Below, piece by piece: positions 46,304-54,745 of a stretch of 64,000 nucleotides of DNA. Within the stretch, counting starts at the first letter, position 1; the number at the start of each line of letters is the position of its first letter. Position numbers and translations under genes: made by a program. The notes below the pieces were generated by a model, which did not search any database, had not been told where the DNA came from, and saw nothing but the letters and a program-made list of their open reading frames with translations. The stretch lies in contig JAJZUT010000012.1 in NCBI GenBank assembly GCA_021847105.1, positions 1-64,000 on the forward strand, written 5' to 3'. The DNA is from Pseudomonadota bacterium (lineage in GTDB: Bacteria; Pseudomonadota; Gammaproteobacteria; Steroidobacterales; Steroidobacteraceae).

Positions 46304-46981
46304 TCAGGCTCGGCTCTCCAGCGTCCACAGCACGGCGCGACGCAACAGCTCGGTGCCGTTGCGCAGATTCAACTTGGCCCGGATGTGTTCGCGGTGCGAC
46401 TCGATCGTGTGCACGCTGAGGTGCAGCTGAGCCGCGATCGCGCGTGTGCCGGCGCCACGACCGATGAGCTCGAAGATCTGCAGCTCCCGGTCGCTCAGCA
46501 GCTCCAGGCCCTGCGCGCTGCGCCGTCCCGAGACCGCCTGACTCGCCAGCCGCTGCGCCAGACCGGGACTGAGGTAGATCTCGCCAGCGAGCACGGCACG
46601 GATCGCCTCGAGCACCGAACCGTGCAGCTCCTGTTTGTTGACATAGCCGTGCGCGCCGGCGCGCAGCATCCGCTCGGCAAACAACTCCTCATCGTAGGCG
46701 CTCACGACCAGCATCTTCGGGCCGTTGCCATCACCGCTGAGCGCCTTGACCAGATCGAGACCGCTGCCCTGCTTCAGCGCCACATCGACGATGGCCAGAT
46801 CCGGTCGTCGCGCCCGGATCATCGCAAGCGCGCTGTCAGGATCTGCCGCTTCGCAGCAGACCCGCAGATCCGGCTGGGTCGCGATACGGGCCGCGAGGCC
46901 CTCGCGCACCAAGGGGTGATCGTCGACGATCGCGATCCGTATCGGTTGCGCGACGGACGTCTGTTCCGACATTGCGCTCAT
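46304..46981 (-). CDS. NarL/FixJ-type response regulator
   Basis: A 225-residue regulator. The receiver has acidic IVDDHPLVREGL and the phospho-acceptor Asp in LAIVDVALKQGSG, with Lys in VNKQEL. The C-terminal LuxR HTH reads LLSDRELQIFELIGRGAGT and LHLSVHTIESHREHIR. It converges with the HisKA_3 kinase, the expected partner class for NarL-type regulators. The start MSAMSEQ at 46981 follows GGGAG. If the kinase is inactive, phosphorylation must come from another donor. Confidence 0.9.
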   Translation of the reverse strand: MSAMSEQTSVAQPIRIAIVDDHPLVREGLAARIATQPDLRVCCEAADPDSALAMIRARRPDLAIVDVALKQGSGLDLVKALSGDGNGPKMLVVSAYDEELFAERMLRAGAHGYVNKQELHGSVLEAIRAVLAGEIYLSPGLAQRLASQAVSGRRSAQGLELLSDRELQIFELIGRGAGTRAIAAQLHLSVHTIESHREHIRAKLNLRNGTELLRRAVLWTLESRA

Positions 46982-47216
46982 GAGCCGCTCCCGCTTGCTC
47001 CCGGGGCATGTTAACACCTTGATTCAGTGACGATATACATTGCCCGCCTGCGCGACGGCGGCCTGCGGCTCACCGATGGTGGATTCCACCACGACACCTT
47101 AGCGGTGGGCCCGATTGCGCGTTTCCTTGCTGTTACGGACGATGGGGGCGCCCTTCACCGCCCTCGGAGGGCCTCGTCATGGGGTTGCAGGGTCCACTGT
47201 CACAGCTGAGACCGCC

Positions 47217-48761
47217 ATGTTCACCGCACCGCCCGAACTCGCTCGCATCGCTCTGCAGTCCGCCCCCGATGCCATGCTCGTCATCGATGCGCTGGGGCTG
47301 ATCCTATTCGCCAACTCGCGCGTGGAGGCCTTGTTCGGCTACTCGCGCGAACAGCTGATCGGACACAGCGTTGATACGCTGCTGCCGGAACGCTCGCGGC
47401 GCGCGCATTCGCTGCTGCGTGCCCGCTACATGCGCCGCGCCCGCCGCAAGGCGATGGGCATCGGCTTCGAGCTGCGCGCACAGCGCAGCGACGGCAGCGA
47501 GCTGCCGGTGTCGGTCCGGCTCTCCCCGGTGAATTGGGGCGAGAACACCGTGATGTTGGCGGCGATTCGTGACGCCACCACGCGCAAGCGCATCGAGTCC
47601 GAGCTGCTCGCCGCGCGCCGATCGGCCGAGGAGGCCCGCGAAGCGGCCGTGCGCGCCAGTCAGGCGAAGAGCCGTTTTCTCGCCACCGCCAGTCACGATC
47701 TGCGCCAGCCGCTCCAGACCCTCGCACTGCTCAACGGCGCGCTGCGCCGCACCGTGCACGACAGCGATGCGGTGCTGGCACTGTCCCAACAGGAGCAGGC
47801 GATCGCCGCGATGTCACGCCTGCTCAACGCGCTGCTCGACATCAGCAAACTCGAGTCCGGCGCGATCAAGCCGGCACCGGCGGATTTCGCCATCGATGCG
47901 CTGTTCGAGGAGCTGCGCCGCGAGTTCAGCGGGCTCGCCGCGAATAAGGGCCTTGCGCTCGAGATCACCGGCGGGGAGCACCTCGCAAACACCGACCCGG
48001 CGCTGCTCGAGCAGCTGCTGCGCAACCTGATGTCCAACGCCGTGAAATACACCCGCAGCGGCCGCATCACGCTGCGCTGTCTGCGCGAACCGGGCGGACT
48101 GCTGCGCATCGAGGTACGCGACACGGGCATCGGCATTGCCGCCGAGCAGCTCTCGCGCATCTACGATGAGTTCTATCAGATCGGTTCCGCCGATGGTTAT
48201 GGGCTCGGGCTGACCATCGTGCGCCGCATCGTCGAGCTGCTCGGCCTGCGCCTGCAAGTCAGCTCGTGCCCCGGGGAAGGCTCGTGCTTCAGTGTGCTGC
48301 TGCCGGCAGCCACCGCCGCGCTAAGTGCCGCACCGACCGCCGAGGTGTTCGATCCGCACCTCGCCGCGCAGACGCTCGCGCACCGGCAGCGCGTTCTGTT
48401 GGTCGAGGACGACAGCGGCGTACGCGATGCCACGCGCATGTTGTTGAAAGTCGAGGGCTATCGGGTTGCCGCGGTCGCCTCGCTCGAGGAAGCGCTGGCC
48501 GCTGCCGCCGAAGGCATCGATCTGCTGGTAACGGACTATCACCTGCGTGACGGCCAGACCGGGACCGAGGTCATCGCCGCGCTGCGGCGCACGCTCGGCA
48601 AGCCGCTGAAGTGCGTACTCATCACCGGGGACACCTCGAGCTCGATCCGTCGGCTGCCGCAGGATCCGGACTTGTGCGTCGCGAGCAAGCCGGTACAGGC
48701 CGAGCAGCTGCTGACGATGCTCGAGCGGCTCGGCGCCGCCAGTGCCGCGCTCCCCCCCTGA
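47217..48761 (+). CDS. PAS-containing hybrid histidine kinase with C-terminal receiver
   Basis: A 514-residue cytosolic protein. A PAS domain (about 8-125; PDAMLVIDALGLILFAN, EALFGYSREQLIGHSVDTL), HisKA with SRFLATASHDLRQPLQTLAL, HATPase_c (NLMSNAVKYTRSG, DTGIGIAAEQL, GLGLTIVRRI) and a receiver with LLVEDDSGVRDA and phospho-acceptor Asp in LLVTDYHLRDG. No transmembrane segments, so it senses an internal signal. The upstream open frame to 47115 has no similarity. It stands divergent from the NarL-type regulator gene. Confidence 0.9.
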   Translation: MFTAPPELARIALQSAPDAMLVIDALGLILFANSRVEALFGYSREQLIGHSVDTLLPERSRRAHSLLRARYMRRARRKAMGIGFELRAQRSDGSELPVSVRLSPVNWGENTVMLAAIRDATTRKRIESELLAARRSAEEAREAAVRASQAKSRFLATASHDLRQPLQTLALLNGALRRTVHDSDAVLALSQQEQAIAAMSRLLNALLDISKLESGAIKPAPADFAIDALFEELRREFSGLAANKGLALEITGGEHLANTDPALLEQLLRNLMSNAVKYTRSGRITLRCLREPGGLLRIEVRDTGIGIAAEQLSRIYDEFYQIGSADGYGLGLTIVRRIVELLGLRLQVSSCPGEGSCFSVLLPAATAALSAAPTAEVFDPHLAAQTLAHRQRVLLVEDDSGVRDATRMLLKVEGYRVAAVASLEEALAAAAEGIDLLVTDYHLRDGQTGTEVIAALRRTLGKPLKCVLITGDTSSSIRRLPQDPDLCVASKPVQAEQLLTMLERLGAASAALPP

Positions 48762-48843
48762 GCGGCGGCCGGGAGGCGTTACCGGTGGTTTGTCACGATG
48801 GCTGCGGCCCGCACGGGTCGCTACCGTCGGGCAACACGCAGTG

Positions 48844-49812
48844 ATGCGCATGAACTGGCGGGTGAGGCGCATGTTGCACCGTTCGCAGACAAGCTCGATC
48901 GTGGCGGCCCACGGGCTCCTGCGCGCATGGCCCAAGGAGGCGCTGTGCGCCGAAGTGCTCGAGCAACTCGAGATCCCGGTGTTTCTGTTCGGCTGCGGGC
49001 CTGAGCGGACAGGACTGATCTACGCCAATCGCGCCTTCGAGCGCTGGGCCGGATGCGCCGGCGTGGCGCTCGCCGGGACCGACTGGCAAGCCCTGTGTTG
49101 CATCGCTCCAGAGGATGCGGGTCTGGCGCACCTGCAGTCCTGCGTGCGCAACGGACGCGGCGGGCAGGCCGTGGTGCGCGCCCAGCTGTCCGGCCGGACA
49201 GCGCGCTGGGCGCAGGTGCAGCTCAGCCCGCTGCCGGCCGCAGACGGCTCGCTGCGCTTCATCGGTCAGCTGCGCGATGTGACCGCCGAGGCTCGCGAGC
49301 GCGCACAGCTGCGCCGCCAGGCACTGTATGACGGACTCACCGGACTACCCAACCGGCGGCTGCTACAGATCCGTCTGCAGCAGGCGATCGAGCGGGCGCG
49401 CACCCAGTGCCTGCCCTTTGCGCTGGTGTTCCTCGACCTCGATCGCTTCAAGGCGGTCAATGACACCCTCGGTCACGAAGCGGCCGATCAACTGCTGCGG
49501 CGCATCGCGGAGCGTCTACGGCATGGGACACGGGCCGAGGATACGGTCGCGCGCCTCTATGGCGATGAGTTCGCCCTGCTGCTCACACCGCTGCCCGACG
49601 AGCCGTCGGCGGAGCGGATCTCGGCGCGGGTCGCGGCCTGGCTCAACCAGCCGTTCCACATCAATGGGATGCGGCTCACCGTCTCGTGCAGCGTCGGCGT
49701 GGCGCTGTATCCCGATGGCACGGACGGTCGCCACCTGCTCGGCAGCGCCGATCGGGACATGTACCGTCACAAGCAGATCCATCACCGGCGCATGGCCGGC
49801 GAGCCGGCGTAA
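48844..49812 (+). CDS. PAS-GGDEF protein with altered signature
   Basis: A 322-residue protein. The N-terminal PAS-like part (FLFGCGPERTGLIYANRAF ... LRFIGQLRDVTAEARERAQL) is followed by a GGDEF domain: YDGLTGLPNRRLLQIRL, FLDLDRFKAVNDTLGHEAAD, RLYGDEFALLLTP, VSCSVGVALYPDG. The signature is YGDEF (residues 239-243), with Tyr for the first Gly. The metal-binding Asp and the GDEF core remain, but the substitution affects the GTP loop. It may be a weak cyclase or a GTP-binding sensor. No RxxD inhibitory site is seen at the usual position. Confidence 0.86.
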   Translation: MRMNWRVRRMLHRSQTSSIVAAHGLLRAWPKEALCAEVLEQLEIPVFLFGCGPERTGLIYANRAFERWAGCAGVALAGTDWQALCCIAPEDAGLAHLQSCVRNGRGGQAVVRAQLSGRTARWAQVQLSPLPAADGSLRFIGQLRDVTAEARERAQLRRQALYDGLTGLPNRRLLQIRLQQAIERARTQCLPFALVFLDLDRFKAVNDTLGHEAADQLLRRIAERLRHGTRAEDTVARLYGDEFALLLTPLPDEPSAERISARVAAWLNQPFHINGMRLTVSCSVGVALYPDGTDGRHLLGSADRDMYRHKQIHHRRMAGEPA

Positions 49813-49951
49813 GGGGCTGCCCGGGGCAGCTCGGGACAGCCGCCGCGCCGGCGCCACGCTGGCCCGCGCTGCCAGAGCCAGGCAGACTGTGTCGGGTGCA
49901 CGGTGTAGCGCCTGCAGGCTCGCGCCCCGCTGCGCAGAGGATGACCCCATC

Positions 49952-51829
49952 ATGACTGCCCGTGCATTCCTGCTCGGACTGGGCGCCGCGGCCGCATCGC
50001 TGGCCGCTTCCGCCGCGGCGCCGCCAGTCCGGACGTTGCAGGCCGTCGGCGAAGCCGCCGGCGGCGCACGCTGGCGTCCCATTGTCGCCATCGCCGCCAC
50101 CGGCCGCGAAATCAAGGACGGACAGAACTGCACGGTACAGACGCTCATCGACGTGCGCAGCGGCGAGTGGCGTCGCGCAGTGCGCTGCCCGCTGTTCACC
50201 ACCGAGCGCGGCATCGACGCGCAAGGCCCCTGGCGCGAGGACCGCTCCGGCTGGGTGCATGCCCTGGATTCGCGCGAGGCCGCCCGGCTTGCGGCCACCG
50301 ACCGCTGGCTGAATCGCAACGGACCGTACTTCCCCCGCCGCTGGCCGGTGGCGTTGCGGCCGGCGCCGGCCGTGACTGCGCAGCGGCGCCGCTTTCAACG
50401 GATCGCGGCCACACCGGCGCAGGCCCGCACGGTGACGCTGTGGATCACGCCGCACCGCCATCGGCTCGCCCGCACGGTGATGCGTCGCTCATTCGAGGTC
50501 CGGCGAATCGACTTCCGCGACTATCGGCGGGTCGATGGGGTGCTGCTACCGTTTCGAATCGCCTCTCGGGATGCGCCGCACGCAGCCGCACAAATCGAGA
50601 CCATTGAGCGCTACCGGCTGCTGCACAGTCTGGGCGCGACGGCGCTCGTGCGACCGGCCAGGCCCACGCGCGACATTCGCATTCCGGTTGCGGGCACGCA
50701 CATCCCCATCACTTTTGCCGCCGACGGCAAAGTGCTGATCCGGGTGAGCATCAACGGCAAGGCCCCCCTCCCGTTCGCACTCGACACTGGCGGGCACGCC
50801 ATCCTCACACCCACCGCCGCACAGACTCTGGGACTGACCGTGCACGGCCGTGGCGTCACGTATGGCGCCGGGGCGGGCAGCACCGCCGTGCGCTATGCGC
50901 GCGTCCGCTCGCTTGGCATCGGCGCGGCCCGCATCACTGGCCAGACCGTGTTGGTGATGCCAATCTCACCGCTGCTGACCGACCGCGGTGCACGCACGCC
51001 GGTTGCCGGCATCCTCGGCCTCGAGCTCTTCGAGCGTTTTGTGGTGACCGTCGATCCGGACCACAAGCGGCTCACCCTGCAGCCGCTCGGCACCTTCCGG
51101 CCGCCGACGGGCGCGGCGGCCGTACCGCTGCGTTTCACCGGCGACATGCCGCTGATTCCGGCCCGCCTCGACGGCCGGCGAGGCCTGTTCGGTCTCGATA
51201 CCGGCAACAGCGGTCCACTGCTGCTGTTTCCCGCCTGGGCGGCCCGCGAGCACCTGCGCCACTACTATCGCTCGGGCGTGCCGCAGACCGAGGGCGGAGA
51301 CGGCGGAGCGTTCACGGTGCACCTCGCCGACATCCACTCGCTGCGCATCGGCGGTCTCGCCGTGCCGGGCCCCCTCATCGGCGCGCTCACGCCGCACGAT
51401 GCCGGCGTCGTCAGCAATCCCAGTGAGGCCGGCAACCTGGGCATGACGGTCTGGCGGGCCTTCCGGTTCACGCTCGATTACCGCCGGGAGCGGCTGTACC
51501 TGACGCCGCGGACCCATTACCGCCCCCCGCCGATGCCGCGTGCGAGCGGCGGGCTCATTGCCGTGAAGTTCACGCCAAGCGTGTTCACGGTGCTGCAGGT
51601 GAGCCCGGGCGGCCCGGCCGCGCGGGCCGGTCTGCGCACGGGCGATCGGATCGTCGCCGTGAATGGGCTCGCCGCCCGCCGGCTGGCCAGCCTGTACCTG
51701 ATGAACCTCATCAACCAACGCCGGCCGGGAACGATAGTGGCGCTGACCCGCGGCGATGGCCGGACCGTGCAGATCGTCCTCGCCTCGAACGCCGCGCGGC
51801 TGCGGGCGCTGCGCCCTGGGGCCCGGTGA
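49952..51829 (+). CDS. Secreted retropepsin-like double aspartyl protease domain protein with PDZ
   Basis: A 625-residue protein with a signal peptide (MTARAFLLGLGAAAASLAA...). The middle has two retropepsin-like motifs, PFALDTGGHAILT (Asp278) and GLFGLDTGNSGPLLLF (Asp416), each followed by the hydrophobic-Gly-hydrophobic pattern, ending in GILGLELFERF in the first copy and NLGMTVWRAF in the second. The C-terminus is a PDZ domain (SPGGPAARAGLRTGDRIVAVNG). The first 200 residues are unassigned. Its TGA overlaps the aceK GTG (GTGA). The role is unknown; extracytoplasmic proteolysis is the simplest reading. Confidence 0.82.
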   Translation: MTARAFLLGLGAAAASLAASAAAPPVRTLQAVGEAAGGARWRPIVAIAATGREIKDGQNCTVQTLIDVRSGEWRRAVRCPLFTTERGIDAQGPWREDRSGWVHALDSREAARLAATDRWLNRNGPYFPRRWPVALRPAPAVTAQRRRFQRIAATPAQARTVTLWITPHRHRLARTVMRRSFEVRRIDFRDYRRVDGVLLPFRIASRDAPHAAAQIETIERYRLLHSLGATALVRPARPTRDIRIPVAGTHIPITFAADGKVLIRVSINGKAPLPFALDTGGHAILTPTAAQTLGLTVHGRGVTYGAGAGSTAVRYARVRSLGIGAARITGQTVLVMPISPLLTDRGARTPVAGILGLELFERFVVTVDPDHKRLTLQPLGTFRPPTGAAAVPLRFTGDMPLIPARLDGRRGLFGLDTGNSGPLLLFPAWAAREHLRHYYRSGVPQTEGGDGGAFTVHLADIHSLRIGGLAVPGPLIGALTPHDAGVVSNPSEAGNLGMTVWRAFRFTLDYRRERLYLTPRTHYRPPPMPRASGGLIAVKFTPSVFTVLQVSPGGPAARAGLRTGDRIVAVNGLAARRLASLYLMNLINQRRPGTIVALTRGDGRTVQIVLASNAARLRALRPGAR

Positions 51830-53574
51830 GCCGCCCCTTGCTCGGCAATGTGACGCCGAGTGCCGCCCAGGACTGTGCGCGGCGCATTGCCGCCGCCTTC
51901 GCCGCATACAACGCGGCCTTCCGGGCGATCACCCGTCGCGCACCCGAGCGCTTCGATGCACGCGACTGGAAGGGCAGTCAGCACGACATGGTCGAGCGCA
52001 TCGAGCTGTACGACCACTTCGTCGAGCGCAGCGTCGCTGAGCTGCGCGGCCTGCTCGGCGAGCGGGCGCTCGAGCGGAGACTGTGGCGCGAGATCCGCAC
52101 CGAGTTTGCCGACCGCGTCGCGACGCTCGCGGATGCGGAGTTCCCCAAAACCTACTTCAGCTCGGTCAGTCGCCGCCTGTTCGGCACCATCGGCGTCGCA
52201 CCCGATATCGAATTCGTCGCCACCGATCTCGACCCGCTCGCCAACGCCACCTCGCCCCTCGTCACCCACACCTACCCCATCCACGGCTCGCTGAGGCTGC
52301 TCATCGAAGAACTCCTCGGCGACCTGCACTTCCGCACGCCCTGGCGCGACCTCGACGGCAGCATCCGCCAGGTCGCCAACGAAGTCAGGGTCCACCTCGA
52401 GCGTCTCGGGGCACTCTCCGCGGTGACGCGCATCGAGGTGATCCGGACCGTCTTTTACCGGATGTCGCGCGCCTACGTGGTCGGACGGATGGTGGGCCCC
52501 GGGCTGTGCATTCCGTTGGTGCTGGCGCTGCGCAATGCAGGCGGTGGCCTCGGAATCGATGCCGTCATGATGTCCGGGGCCGATGTCAGCGTCGTGTTCA
52601 GCGTCTCGCGCTCCTATTTCCACGCCGACCTGGATCGGGTGGATGAGGCGGTGGCGTTCCTGCGGTCGCTGCTGCCGCACAAGCCGGTGAGCGAGTTGTT
52701 CACGATGCTCGGGCGGGCCAAGCAGGGCAAGACCGAGCGCTACCGCGAGATCATGCGTCACCTGCAAGGCACCGAGGAGCAGTTCGTACACGCCGTCGGC
52801 GATAAGGGACTGGTGATGGTCTGCTTCACCCTGCCGTCCCTGGAGGTGGTGTTCAAGGTCATCCGCGATCGTTTCGCGTATCCGAAAAACGTGCGTCGCG
52901 AGGAAGTGCTGGCGAAATACCACCTGGTCTATACCCACGATCGGGCCGGGCGTCTGGTCGATGCGCAGGAGTTCCGTCGCCTGCGTCTGCCGCGGCGGCT
53001 GTTTGCCCCGCAGCTGCTGCAGGAGCTGCGCGAGGAGACTGCCGGTACGGTGCGCGAGGACGGCGAGGATCTCGTCTTTGATCACCTGTACATCGAGCGG
53101 CGTCTGATTCCGCTCAACCTGTATCTGCGCGCCACTTCGGGCGAGACCGCCACGCAGGCCGTGCGCGATTACGGCCAGTGCATCCGCGACCTCGCCCACA
53201 CGAACATCTTCCCCGGCGATCTGCTGCCGAAGAACTTCGGCGTCACGCGGCACGGCCGGGTGATCTTCTACGACTACGACGAGTTGTGCCGGGTGACCGA
53301 CTGCCACTTCCGGGATCTGCCCGCGCCGCGCAGCTTCGAGGACGAGATGTCGGCCGAGCCGTGGTTCTACGTGGGCGAGGCAGACGTGTTCCCGGAGACC
53401 TTCATCAACTTCATGGCGTTCGATGAGACGCAGCGCGAGACGCTCTTAAGGACCCACGCGGACATCTTCACCGCCGAGTTCTGGCGCCAGGTGCAGCAGC
53501 GCCTGAGCGCCGGCGCGGTCCTCGAGGTGCTGCCCTACCCGGTCGGCCCGGTCCGCCTTGCGAGCAGCGCCTGA
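51826..53574 (+). CDS. aceK: Isocitrate dehydrogenase kinase/phosphatase
   Basis: A 582-residue bifunctional enzyme that switches isocitrate dehydrogenase off by phosphorylation and on again, directing carbon to the glyoxylate bypass. AFPKTYFSSV-like EFPKTYFSSVSRRLF, YPIHGSLRLLIEELLGDL, MVCFTLPSLEVVFKVIRD (kinase core), PKNVRREEVLAKYHLV, DFGQ-like DYGQCIRDLAHTNIFPGD and KNFGVTRHGRVIFYDYDEL are AceK signatures. Start GTG at 51826. In enterobacteria aceK follows aceBA; neither is present here, and the coupling to a protease-like gene is unusual. Confidence 0.96.
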   Translation: MSRPLLGNVTPSAAQDCARRIAAAFAAYNAAFRAITRRAPERFDARDWKGSQHDMVERIELYDHFVERSVAELRGLLGERALERRLWREIRTEFADRVATLADAEFPKTYFSSVSRRLFGTIGVAPDIEFVATDLDPLANATSPLVTHTYPIHGSLRLLIEELLGDLHFRTPWRDLDGSIRQVANEVRVHLERLGALSAVTRIEVIRTVFYRMSRAYVVGRMVGPGLCIPLVLALRNAGGGLGIDAVMMSGADVSVVFSVSRSYFHADLDRVDEAVAFLRSLLPHKPVSELFTMLGRAKQGKTERYREIMRHLQGTEEQFVHAVGDKGLVMVCFTLPSLEVVFKVIRDRFAYPKNVRREEVLAKYHLVYTHDRAGRLVDAQEFRRLRLPRRLFAPQLLQELREETAGTVREDGEDLVFDHLYIERRLIPLNLYLRATSGETATQAVRDYGQCIRDLAHTNIFPGDLLPKNFGVTRHGRVIFYDYDELCRVTDCHFRDLPAPRSFEDEMSAEPWFYVGEADVFPETFINFMAFDETQRETLLRTHADIFTAEFWRQVQQRLSAGAVLEVLPYPVGPVRLASSA

Positions 53575-53605
53575 GGGACTGCGGCCTGGCACGCCGGGAG
53601 CGCCC

Positions 53606-54745
53606 TCAGCGCGCGGGTGCGCACACCGACTCCTGATCGAGCTGGCCGTGCTCGCGAATGGCGGGCAGCAGCTGGCTGTCGGCGAACGGGCAACCGGTGT
53701 CGAGCGGATCGCTCTGTGCGGGCTCGCCCGCCGATGAGGGCCGGTAGCCACCCTGGCGAGACAGCCGCTGCAGCATCGGCTCGTAACCGGGACGCCACGC
53801 GGTGAGCCCGGGGAAGCGGTTGCGCAGGGACTTCAGGATCTGCATGCCGGCAAAATCCAGATCCCCCCAGAACCAACAGGGACCGAGCGGCTCGGCATCC
53901 TCGAACCACCAGCGCTCGAAAGCCGCCTGCCGCGCAGGCGCACCGGGGCCGGCGAAGTGCAGCAGCGCGCCGGTGCGCTTGCGGATACGCTCGGCCGCAG
54001 CACGAAACCCCGCGGCGTAGACGAGCGCGAGCGGCGCGGCCGCGGGCGGAAAACCGGCCGCAGCGGCGGTGTAGGTATCCTGGTTCTCCACGAACAGCGT
54101 GCCGCGCCCGCTCGCGGGCAGATGCACGGCGGCCACAATCGGGCGCGCGCGGATCTGGAGCTGCGGAAACAGCGCCGCGAGCAGCTCGGCCCGCCCGTCG
54201 AGCACCTTGGAGTTGCCCCAGAAGGCCGTGGCGCTCAGCTGACGCAGCGTGAGCGGTCCGCGCAATGCGCCGATCGCCGCGAACGCCTGCACGATCTGCT
54301 CGGCCGACCGCCCCGGAATCTCGATCCGACGCGCGGTGAGCGCCGCGCCGCCCTGCGCAAACGCCGCCGCGTGACGCTCGATAGCGCGCCGCCAGGCGGC
54401 CATCAGCGGCTCGACGGGCTCGCGGCCGAGCCATTGGCGCAGCACCGCCTCGCAATCCGGCTCGAAGGCGAGCCGAGCACCCTGCCACGGTGGATCGAGC
54501 GGATGGCTCCGAGCGGCCCGCACGCGCAGCACGCCCAGCCGCTGCAGTTCGCACACCAGCACCCAGGACGGATCGGCCGCGGTCGCGCCGCGCGCGAGCG
54601 AAGGCACAAACCGCTCGGCGCTCAGCAGCACCGGGCGGTGGCGCGCCGCGCCCGGTTGCTGGTCGAAGCGGTCGAGCACCGCGTGCAGCAGCGCACTGAT
54701 TTCCGCCTCCTCCGCGAGCCAATCCGGGCGCGGCCCAATGCTCAT
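53606..54745 (-). CDS. jetD: Wadjet system nuclease subunit JetD
   Basis: A 379-residue protein. The C-terminal TOPRIM-like nuclease region shows the acidic motifs LFVENQDTYTAAA (Glu, Asp) and CWFWGDLDFAGMQILKSL (Asp-x-Asp), as in JetD and topoisomerase VI-like proteins. JetD cleaves closed circular DNA held by the JetABC loop extruder. It overlaps jetC by ATGA and is last in the operon. It converges with aceK. Confidence 0.92.
   Translation of the reverse strand: MSIGPRPDWLAEEAEISALLHAVLDRFDQQPGAARHRPVLLSAERFVPSLARGATAADPSWVLVCELQRLGVLRVRAARSHPLDPPWQGARLAFEPDCEAVLRQWLGREPVEPLMAAWRRAIERHAAAFAQGGAALTARRIEIPGRSAEQIVQAFAAIGALRGPLTLRQLSATAFWGNSKVLDGRAELLAALFPQLQIRARPIVAAVHLPASGRGTLFVENQDTYTAAAAGFPPAAAPLALVYAAGFRAAAERIRKRTGALLHFAGPGAPARQAAFERWWFEDAEPLGPCWFWGDLDFAGMQILKSLRNRFPGLTAWRPGYEPMLQRLSRQGGYRPSSAGEPAQSDPLDTGCPFADSQLLPAIREHGQLDQESVCAPAR

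Noticed and set aside
53571-53609. CTGAGGG/CCCTCAG inverted repeat between aceK and jetD
   Set aside because: The arms are 7 bases with a loop of about 25 bases and no T-run, too weak to call a terminator.
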